From the NCBI GenBank assembly GCA_015767395.1, contig JADWMI010000178.1, forward strand, positions 1-5,326: a DNA stretch of 5,326 nt. Direction: 5' to 3'. Below the pieces are notes generated by a model, which searched no databases, was not told where the DNA came from, and saw only the letters and a list, made by a program, of their open reading frames with translations. A program made the translations under genes and the position numbers. Origin of the DNA: Bacteroidota bacterium (GTDB taxonomy: Bacteria > Bacteroidota > Bacteroidia > Flavobacteriales > Flavobacteriaceae). Every line of letters starts with the position of its first letter. The stretch's first letter is position 1. Positions 1 to 5,132 of this stretch are shown here, one piece after another.

Positions 1-16
1 TTACGGATTTTCTATG

Positions 17-102
17 TACTCGAGATGGGACTTGAACCCATACGGACCTTACAGTCCACTGGATTTTAAGTCCAGCGTGTCTACCAATTCCACCACTCGA
101 GC
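17..102 (-). tRNA. tRNA-Leu, anticodon TAA
   Basis: Read on the minus strand, this 86-nt gene folds as a class II tRNA. The 7-bp acceptor stem pairs GCTCGAG with CTCGAGT (one G-T pair) and is followed by discriminator A. The D-arm region contains TGGTAGACA. The anticodon stem is CTGGA/TCCAG around loop CTTAAAA, giving anticodon TAA, which reads the Leu codon UUA. A long variable arm (GGAC/GTCC) and a T-arm with loop TTCAAGT complete the fold. The long variable arm fits Leu. No CCA is encoded after the discriminator base, so the end must be added by nucleotidyltransferase. It lies 21 nt downstream of tRNA-Gly and is probably co-transcribed with it. Nothing recognisable as a terminator fits in the 16 bases left before the window edge. 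Confidence 0.97.
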
Positions 103-123
103 ATTGGTATTTTTATGTTGTAG

Positions 124-195
124 AGCGAAAGACGGGATTTGAACCCGCGACCCCCACCTTGGCAAGGTGATGCTCTACCCCTGAGCTACTTTCGC
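124..195 (-). tRNA. tRNA-Gly, anticodon GCC
   Basis: On the minus strand this 72-nt gene gives a complete cloverleaf. The acceptor stem is GCGAAAG/CTTTCGC with discriminator T, as is usual for bacterial tRNA-Gly. The D-stem is GCTC/GAGC. The anticodon stem is TCACC/GGTGG around loop TTGCCAA, giving anticodon GCC for the Gly codons GGC and GGU. The T-arm is GCGGG/CCCGT with loop TTCAAAT. CCA is not encoded. It is the first gene of a two-tRNA transcript, with its promoter about 45 bases upstream and tRNA-Leu 21 nt downstream. Confidence 0.97.
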
Positions 196-240
196 AGTCA
201 TTTTAATGAACGTAGCATTTATTATGTTTAAATGCGAGTG

Positions 241-270
241 CAAATTTAATACAATTATGTAAACTACAAA
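241..270 (-). promoter_or_regulatory. Promoter of the tRNA-Gly/tRNA-Leu unit
   Basis: Reading the minus strand, TTTG (complement of 267-270) is followed after 18 bases by TAAATTTG (complement of 241-248). This fully matches the Bacteroidota housekeeping promoter, TTTG at -33 and TAnnTTTG at -7. Transcription would begin near position 235, leaving a leader of about 40 nt before the mature tRNA-Gly 5' end at 195, to be removed by RNase P. The match is seen in the sequence; activity is inferred. Confidence 0.75.
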
Positions 271-320
271 GCCTTTTTATTAAATATTTAAAAGAATTTC
301 TTAATCTCCTAATTTTAAGG

Positions 321-350
321 TTGTAAATGTCTAATAAAAAAATACCTTTG
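321..350 (+). promoter_or_regulatory. Promoter of the ctaB-cox3-cox3-cox4 block
   Basis: TTG at 321-323, a 19-base spacer, and TACCTTTG at 343-350 match the Bacteroidota sigma-A consensus. Transcription would start near 355, giving a short leader of about 15 nt before the ATG at 371. No Shine-Dalgarno sequence is present in that leader, as is normal for this phylum. The element is divergent from the tRNA promoter, and the two -33 elements are about 50 bases apart. I see no further operator-like repeat in the 196-370 intergenic region. Confidence 0.72.
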
Positions 351-370
351 CAGCAATTTAATAACATTTA

Positions 371-1276
371 ATGCAAATATCTTCAGGTTCTATTCCTCAA
401 AAAATGAATTTTTCAATTGTATTCGGCGATTTTAAGCAATTAACCAAGGTTGGTTTATCTTTAAGTGTGGTGTTTTCGTCCTTGGCAGGATATTTACTAG
501 CTGTAGATGAAGTTCAATATTCAGTTTTGTTTATGCTGGCCATTGGTGGCTATTTAATGGTTGGCGCTTCGAATGCTTTCAATCAAATTATAGAAAAGGA
601 TACCGATGCTTTAATGAAACGAACCATGAATCGTCCTTTGCCTACAGGTAGAATGCACGTTTCAACAGCCATGGTTGTTGCCGTTTCGTTTACGATTGTT
701 GGCTTGGCTATCTTGTATAGTATCAATCCAAAAAGCGCCTTGTTTGGAGCCATTTCAATATTTCTATATACAAGTGTTTATACGCCGCTAAAGGCAGTAA
801 CACCTTTATCTGTGTTTGTGGGTGCTATACCTGGAGCCATTCCATTTATGCTTGGTTGGGTTGCGGCAACAAACGATTTTTCAATAGAACCAGGAATGTT
901 ATTTTTAATTCAGTTTTTTTGGCAGTTTCCACATTTTTGGGCCATTGCCTGGTTGCAATTTGATGAATATAAAAAAGCCGGATTCAATTTAATGCCAATG
1001 GGGCAAAAAAATAAAAAGGCGGTAATTCAAATTATTATTTATACCATTTGTTTGATAATAGTTTCTGTAATTCCAGTACTAAAATTAACAGGAAGTTTCT
1101 ATATTTACCCTGTAACAGCTGTTGTTTTAGTGGCATTGGGAAGTGTAATGCTGTATTATGCATTTAAATTGTACAAACATCAAACAAATAAAGAGGCTAG
1201 GCAATTAATGCTTTCGAGCGTTTTGTATATTACTTTAATTCAAATAATTTACGTTGTAGATAAATTTTTACATTAA
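371..1276 (+). CDS. ctaB: Heme O synthase (protoheme IX farnesyltransferase)
   Basis: This UbiA-superfamily membrane prenyltransferase attaches farnesyl diphosphate to protoheme to make heme O, the precursor of heme A in aa3-type oxidases. The polyprenyl-diphosphate/Mg site is visible at residues 71-90: N71, E75, D77, D79, M82, R84 and R88-P89, in the family pattern NxxxDxxxDxxMxRTxxRP. Glu75 stands where Asp is usual, a conservative change. The second conserved block (about 137-163, starting YTPLK and ending GW) and FWQFPHFWAIAW (183-194) are also typical. About eight or nine hydrophobic helices span the 301 residues, a normal length. The start at 371 follows the promoter closely; Met12 is a possible later start. 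The gene is followed after 5 nt by cox3, fitting an oxidase biogenesis operon. Also known as cyoE. Confidence 0.95.
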   Translation: MQISSGSIPQKMNFSIVFGDFKQLTKVGLSLSVVFSSLAGYLLAVDEVQYSVLFMLAIGGYLMVGASNAFNQIIEKDTDALMKRTMNRPLPTGRMHVSTAMVVAVSFTIVGLAILYSINPKSALFGAISIFLYTSVYTPLKAVTPLSVFVGAIPGAIPFMLGWVAATNDFSIEPGMLFLIQFFWQFPHFWAIAWLQFDEYKKAGFNLMPMGQKNKKAVIQIIIYTICLIIVSVIPVLKLTGSFYIYPVTAVVLVALGSVMLYYAFKLYKHQTNKEARQLMLSSVLYITLIQIIYVVDKFLH

Positions 1277-1281
1277 ATAAA

Positions 1282-1863
1282 ATGAAACAAACTTTAGAAC
1301 AAGAATACAAAACGGCAAAGCAAAAATCAGCAAAACCTATGTTATGGGTTTCTATGATTAGTATGACTATGATGTTTGCAGGTTTAACAAGTGCCTACGT
1401 GGTAAGTAGAAAAAGAAGCGATTGGGTTTCGTTTGATTTGCCTGCTGCATTTTATACAAGTACTATATTAATTATTTTAAGTAGTATTACGTTTATGCTG
1501 GCCAAACACTTTATTAAGAAAGACAATAGAAATCTAACAACTATAAATTTAGTTTTAACACTGTTATTAGGAATTGGATTTGTGTTTTTTCAGTTTGAAG
1601 GATTTAATGAATTGTTTAATGCCGGGTTGGTGTTTGCCGGCGCGCAAAGCACCGTTAAATCTTCTTTTATTTATGGGATTACGTTGGCACATATGGCGCA
1701 TATTGCTGCTGGGCTAATTGTATTATTAGTGGTTCTTTACAATCATTTAAATAAAAAATATTCAGCGACCAATTCTTTAGGGTTGGAGCTAGGTGCTATC
1801 TTTTGGCACTTCGTAGATATTCTATGGATTTATCTGTTTTTGTTTTTCTATTTGGTTAGATAG
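1282..1863 (+). CDS. Heme-copper oxidase subunit III, short form (first copy)
   Basis: A 193-residue COX3-family membrane protein with five predicted helices at about 20-41, 55-78, 86-104, 128-153 and 168-191, the usual five-helix bacterial form. Family marks are the C-terminal FWHFVDILW (174-182), the two histidines of the LAHMAHIAAG segment (H137, H140; GFHGLHV-like in the family), and Q104/E106 at the end of the third helix. In the first helix the acidic residue of the classical SEVLFF motif (bovine Glu90, the DCCD-reactive residue) appears to be Met28, with Ser27 kept. This suggests a diverged or structural role. It sits 5 nt after ctaB and 55 nt before a second, longer subunit III gene. 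It could belong to the same oxidase as that copy or to a different one; sequence alone does not decide. Confidence 0.9.
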   Translation: MKQTLEQEYKTAKQKSAKPMLWVSMISMTMMFAGLTSAYVVSRKRSDWVSFDLPAAFYTSTILIILSSITFMLAKHFIKKDNRNLTTINLVLTLLLGIGFVFFQFEGFNELFNAGLVFAGAQSTVKSSFIYGITLAHMAHIAAGLIVLLVVLYNHLNKKYSATNSLGLELGAIFWHFVDILWIYLFLFFYLVR

Positions 1864-1882
1864 TAAAAACAATGTATTTTTG
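1851..1882 (+). promoter_or_regulatory. Internal promoter ahead of the second cox3
   Basis: TTTG at 1851-1854, inside the last codons of the first cox3, is followed after 20 bases by TATTTTTG at 1875-1882. This is a full match to the Bacteroidota TTTG/TAnnTTTG promoter. The predicted start near 1888 leaves about 30 nt before the ATG at 1919. It would allow the long subunit III and subunit IV to be made independently of ctaB. The 55-nt gap is much wider than the gap between ctaB and the first cox3, which supports a regulatory role. Confidence 0.6.
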
Positions 1883-1918
1883 GCGCAACTATAACTAAAA
1901 AAATCAAATTCAAACTTT

Positions 1919-2899
1919 ATGGAAGCAACTATTGCTACTAAAACTAATGGAGAAACTTGGAGTGGAGGAGATAACAATCCTTTAGGCTCAAGTTACGGTA
2001 AAATGATGATGTGGTTCTTCATTTTATCTGATGCTCTTACTTTCTCAGGTTTCCTAGGCGCATACGGTCTTATGCGTTTTAAATTTATTGATTCTTGGCC
2101 AATTTCCGACGAAGTTTTCACCCACTTTCCATTTATGCACGGTGTACACGCACCTATGTACTATGTGGCTTTAATGACTTTTATTTTAATATTTTCATCG
2201 GTAACAATGGTATTAGCAGTTGATGCAGGTCATCAGTTGAATAAAGCCAAAGTAACTTTTTATATGTTTTTAACTATAATTGGTGGTGTCATATTCTTGG
2301 GGTCTCAAGCCTGGGAATGGAAAAATTTTATTGGTGGTTCTTATGGGGCTGTTCAATTAAACGATGGTAAAATAATTCAGTTTGTTAATGAAGATGGGCA
2401 TCAAGTTACGCTAGAAAGTTTTGCTAAGTCTTCCCACTCTGAAAGAGTGCAGCACACAAAAAGTAAAGGATTGTGGTTTGTTGAAGAAGCTGCGTTACCA
2501 ACTTATACGGTAAGTGAAGTTGTGGCTGGTTTTGAAGCGCATCCAGAATTAACAATAAGAACTGAAAAGATTGATGCAGAAACTAAGTCAAAAACAATTA
2601 TTCCTCGTGAGCAGGCAATGTTTTATTTAAATGAAACCAAAGCAGTTGTTATAGGAGCAAACTTAAAAGTGAATGAATACGGAAATACGCTGTTTGCTGA
2701 TTTCTTTTTCTTTATCACAGGTTTTCATGGTTTTCACGTTTTATCGGGAGTTATCATAAACATTATTATATTTTTTAATGTAATTATTGGAACTTATGAA
2801 AAGAGGAAAAGCTACGAAATGGTTGAAAAAGTTGGACTGTATTGGCACTTTGTAGATTTAGTTTGGGTATTTGTATTTACATTCTTCTACTTAGTTTAA
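1919..2899 (+). CDS. Heme-copper oxidase subunit III, long form with insertion (second copy)
   Basis: A 326-residue COX3-family protein, over 100 residues longer than the usual five-helix form. Helices are predicted at about 29-52, 80-101, 113-130, 258-290 and 303-324. Conserved marks are FILSDALTF (34-42; Asp38 at the bovine Glu90 position, as in quinol-oxidase CyoC proteins), Q130/W132/E133 at the end of helix three, TGFHGFHV (267-274) and YWHFVDLVW (308-316). Between W134 and about residue 256, where other members have a loop of some 25-30 residues, there is a soluble, mixed-charge segment of roughly 100 extra residues. It contains no cysteine and no motif I recognise. Subunit III stabilises subunit I and its proton uptake in classical oxidases; the role of the insertion is unknown. 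It is followed after 19 nt by subunit IV. Confidence 0.93.
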   Translation: MEATIATKTNGETWSGGDNNPLGSSYGKMMMWFFILSDALTFSGFLGAYGLMRFKFIDSWPISDEVFTHFPFMHGVHAPMYYVALMTFILIFSSVTMVLAVDAGHQLNKAKVTFYMFLTIIGGVIFLGSQAWEWKNFIGGSYGAVQLNDGKIIQFVNEDGHQVTLESFAKSSHSERVQHTKSKGLWFVEEAALPTYTVSEVVAGFEAHPELTIRTEKIDAETKSKTIIPREQAMFYLNETKAVVIGANLKVNEYGNTLFADFFFFITGFHGFHVLSGVIINIIIFFNVIIGTYEKRKSYEMVEKVGLYWHFVDLVWVFVFTFFYLV

Positions 2900-2918
2900 T
2901 TCATTAAAAGAAATTAAA

Positions 2919-3272
2919 ATGACACACGAACAAGAACATCCGTCACATACAAAATTAATATGGAAAGTATTTGGAATACTTTCATTGTTAACTATCGTTG
3001 AAGTTGCACTCGGTATTGCTAAACCAGATGTACTTCATTTAACTAAAATATTAGGGACAAGTCCATTAAATATTATTTTCCTTGTTTTAACATTGGTAAA
3101 AGCCTATTATATTACTTGGTTTTTCATGCACATGGCCGATGAAAAAAAGAGCTTAAGACGCGCTGTTGTTTGGACAGCAATTTTCTTAATAATTTACTTA
3201 GCTGCTTTGTTGTTAATCGAAGGAAGTTATATAAATGATGTTTTGGGTCCGTTGGTAAAATGGAATTACTAA
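2919..3272 (+). CDS. Cytochrome c oxidase subunit IV family protein
   Basis: A 117-residue membrane protein with three hydrophobic helices (about 13-33, 48-71 and 82-100) after a short His-rich N-terminus (H3, H7, H10). The segment KAYYITWFFMHM (61-72) at the end of helix two is the hallmark of prokaryotic subunit IV (COX4_pro type), where KAxxVxxFFMHL is typical. Length and topology match that family. This small accessory subunit packs against subunits I and III in bacterial oxidases. Its place directly after the long cox3 supports the call. It is the last gene before a strong terminator, so it ends the structural-subunit block. Confidence 0.88.
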   Translation: MTHEQEHPSHTKLIWKVFGILSLLTIVEVALGIAKPDVLHLTKILGTSPLNIIFLVLTLVKAYYITWFFMHMADEKKSLRRAVVWTAIFLIIYLAALLLIEGSYINDVLGPLVKWNY

Positions 3273-3296
3273 ATAAATAAAATATTTTTAATAAGG

Positions 3297-3326
3297 AAAG
3301 GTGGTTTTTTAACCACCTTTTTTGTT
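3297..3326 (+). terminator. Intrinsic terminator after the subunit IV gene
   Basis: A perfect 10-bp inverted repeat, AAAGGTGGTT (3297-3306) and AACCACCTTT (3311-3320), surrounds a TTTT loop and runs into a T-rich tract (six T at 3318-3323, then G and four more T). It lies 24 nt after the stop codon of the subunit IV gene. It separates the oxidase-subunit block from the assembly-factor block that begins at 3340. Confidence 0.93.
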
Positions 3327-3327
3327 T

Positions 3328-3335
3328 TAACTTTG
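3328..3335 (+). promoter_or_regulatory. Promoter -7 element at the start of the assembly-factor block
   Basis: TAACTTTG matches the Bacteroidota -7 box TAnnTTTG and ends only 4 nt before the ATG at 3340. The -33 region falls inside the terminator hairpin at about 3303-3310 (GGTTTTTT), without a clean TTTG. If used, transcription would begin at or within a few bases of the ATG, giving a leaderless or nearly leaderless mRNA. The box is clear; the promoter as a whole is a moderate call. Confidence 0.5.
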
Positions 3336-3339
3336 TAGC

Positions 3340-3984
3340 ATGAAAAAATTCTGGGTGCTTTTCAGTTTGTTTATATTACCATTGGTATTTTATATTTTTC
3401 TTTCAAAAGGAATTTATAAATATTCAAATTTGCCAATTTTAACAGAAGATGTTATAAATATAAGTGATTATACAAATCAAGAAGTTTCTTTTGAGGATAA
3501 ACTTTCAGTGGTTTGTTTTTTGGGGAATGACATTGATACCGGTAAAGGAAGTTTGTTTAATTTGAATCAAACGATATATAAACGATATTATCTAAAGCCG
3601 TTTTTTCAAATTGTAGCCATACTTCCTGAAGGGACTAAAGAGGATTATAAAACGGCTATTGAAGAACTTTCAGTATATACTGATATTAGTAATTGGCATT
3701 TTGTTTATTTAAAAGAAGTAGAAATTCACAACTTATTTAATAGTCTTGAGACTCCTTTTCAATTGAATTCAAACTTATACTCAGAGAATGCTTTTATTGT
3801 TGATATGGACTTACGTTTACGTGGAAGAAAAGATGATGAAGATATAGAGGGCGGTAAATTATACGGTTATAATATGAAATCTATTTCTGTTTTGAAAAAT
3901 AAAATGAAAGACGATATTGCTATTATTTATTATCAGCTAAAAAAGTCAGCTGAAAAAGAAAAACGAAGAAAAAGAGAAATTTAA
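3340..3984 (+). CDS. SCO-like membrane-anchored protein lacking metal ligands
   Basis: A 214-residue protein with an N-terminal membrane anchor (about 4-22) and a thioredoxin-like outer domain. I infer SCO ancestry by reading it against the adjacent intact SCO protein. Matching blocks are SVVCF (56-60) with WVVEF, NWHF (118-121) with NWHF, AFIVDMD (151-157) with FALIDKE, and LYGYN...DDIAII (174-196) with FYDGL...EDIAIL. The SCO copper/redox residues are gone. The CPTIC region is replaced by IDTGK (65-69), and the position of the ligand His is apparently Tyr147. The only cysteine is Cys59, in a core strand. The C-terminus (201-214) is strongly charged and basic. Automated annotation may call it hypothetical. 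It probably does not bind copper as SCO does and may act as a partner or structural factor. The reading frame is intact, so it is not an obvious pseudogene. Confidence 0.75.
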   Translation: MKKFWVLFSLFILPLVFYIFLSKGIYKYSNLPILTEDVINISDYTNQEVSFEDKLSVVCFLGNDIDTGKGSLFNLNQTIYKRYYLKPFFQIVAILPEGTKEDYKTAIEELSVYTDISNWHFVYLKEVEIHNLFNSLETPFQLNSNLYSENAFIVDMDLRLRGRKDDEDIEGGKLYGYNMKSISVLKNKMKDDIAIIYYQLKKSAEKEKRRKREI

Positions 3985-3989
3985 AACCC

Positions 3990-4616
3990 ATGAAAAAATA
4001 TTCATACATAGGCGTTGCTTTTATTATATTGATTTTTGGAATTTATGCCATTCCAAAAATTGTAGATAAATTTAAAACACCGACATTAGTTAAAATAGCA
4101 ACCGTTCCGAATTTTGACTTCACCAATCAGGATGGTGAATTGATTTCAAATGAATTTTATGAAAACAAGGTGTGGGTGGTAGAATTTTTTTTTACAACTT
4201 GCCCAACAATTTGCCCTAGAATGAATGAAAATATGGTGAAGATTCAGAATGAATTTTATGCGAATATTGATTTTGGAATTGCTTCCTTCAGCATCAACCC
4301 AAAATTTGATACTCCCGAAATTTTAAAAGCATATGCCAAAGCGCATGGTGCAACATTAAAAAACTGGCATTTTTTAACAGGCGACCAAGAAAAAATTTAT
4401 GAATTGGCAAATACAGGATTCACGCTTTTTGCAGGTGAAAATAGCGATGCTGAAGGTGGGTTTGAACATTCGGGTATGTTTGCATTGATTGATAAAGAAG
4501 GAAATATTAGATCAAGATTGGATGAATTTGGAAACCCTATTGCTTTTTATGATGGCTTAGACCCTAAAGGTGTACAAATGATAAAAGAGGACATTGCAAT
4601 TTTACTGAAAGAATAA
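3990..4616 (+). CDS. SCO1/SenC family copper chaperone / thiol reductase
   Basis: SCO proteins deliver copper to, or reduce the cysteines of, the CuA site in oxidase subunit II. This 208-residue protein has a signal anchor (about 4-22) and a periplasm-facing thioredoxin-like domain. The two metal-binding cysteines are in CPTIC (C71, C75), followed by P76. The third ligand is His160 in FEHSGMFALID. The SINPKFDTPE segment (101-110) corresponds to the family SVDPxxDTP motif. The length is normal. There is no lipobox, so it is held by the helix and not by lipid. It starts 5 nt after the ligand-less SCO paralog and overlaps the next gene by 1 nt (TAATG), which suggests translational coupling with the DUF420 gene. 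Confidence 0.95.
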   Translation: MKKYSYIGVAFIILIFGIYAIPKIVDKFKTPTLVKIATVPNFDFTNQDGELISNEFYENKVWVVEFFFTTCPTICPRMNENMVKIQNEFYANIDFGIASFSINPKFDTPEILKAYAKAHGATLKNWHFLTGDQEKIYELANTGFTLFAGENSDAEGGFEHSGMFALIDKEGNIRSRLDEFGNPIAFYDGLDPKGVQMIKEDIAILLKE

Positions 4617-5131
4617 TGACAACTGAAACTAAAAAATACAATAAATGGATCGTAGTTTTATCCATTGCAATACCCTTGGTGGTTGCTATCTTATTTGGTG
4701 TAAAAATTAATGTTACGCTGCCTGTTTTTTTACCGCCTGTTTATGCGAGTATCAATGCCTTTACTTCAGTATTACTAGTTGTTGCAGTTTTGGCAATTAA
4801 AAACAACAACATAAAGCTACATGAGAAATTAATGAAAACAGCGATTGTTTTTTCGGCCTTGTTTTTGGTTTTGTATGTGGCATATCACATGACTTCAAGC
4901 TCAACAAAATTTGGTGGTCAAGGCGCGGTTAAAACAATTTATTTTGTTGTTTTAATTTCACATATAGTATTGTCAATTGTAGTCATTCCTTTTGTGTTGA
5001 TTACTTTTGTTAGGGCGATAACCAATAATATTGAACTTCATAAAAAAATAGCACGTTTTACTTTTCCATTATGGCTGTACGTTACCATAAGTGGTGTTGT
5101 GGTTTATTTAATGATTTCACCTTATTACTAA
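4616..5131 (+). CDS. DUF420 membrane protein, probable aa3 oxidase maturation factor
   Basis: A 171-residue integral membrane protein with about five helices (11-30, 44-61, 73-91, 107-133, 149-166). It carries the DUF420 pattern of histidines at helix ends: LHEKLMK (H69), YHMTS (H91), SHI (H116) and LHKKIARFT (H142), followed by PLWLYVTISGVVVYL (151-165). As I recall, the Staphylococcus aureus CtaM protein, needed for aa3-type quinol oxidase activity, and Bacillus YozB belong to this family. The conserved histidines suggest heme or copper handling, but the mechanism is not established. Its start codon overlaps the SCO stop by one base, and the next gene begins 1 nt after its stop, so the block is tightly packed. 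The function is inferred from family and context. Confidence 0.85.
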   Translation: MTTETKKYNKWIVVLSIAIPLVVAILFGVKINVTLPVFLPPVYASINAFTSVLLVVAVLAIKNNNIKLHEKLMKTAIVFSALFLVLYVAYHMTSSSTKFGGQGAVKTIYFVVLISHIVLSIVVIPFVLITFVRAITNNIELHKKIARFTFPLWLYVTISGVVVYLMISPYY

Positions 5132-5132
5132 T

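Noticed and set aside
18..102. CTCGAG palindromes at both ends of a short segment, looking like a repeat pair
   Set aside because: They are the two strands of the tRNA-Leu acceptor stem.
371..406. Later start for ctaB at Met12 (404)
   Set aside because: The ATG at 371 lies at a suitable distance from the promoter, and without Shine-Dalgarno signals nothing favours the later Met; it remains possible.
1919..2899. Fusion of subunit III with a second protein
   Set aside because: The extra sequence lies between helices three and four of one continuous COX3 fold, so it is an insertion; I recognise no separate domain in it.
3340..3984. Pseudogene call for the SCO-like gene
   Set aside because: The frame is uninterrupted for 214 codons, keeps the anchor and core strands of the fold, and has normal spacing to the next gene; only the ligand residues are lost.
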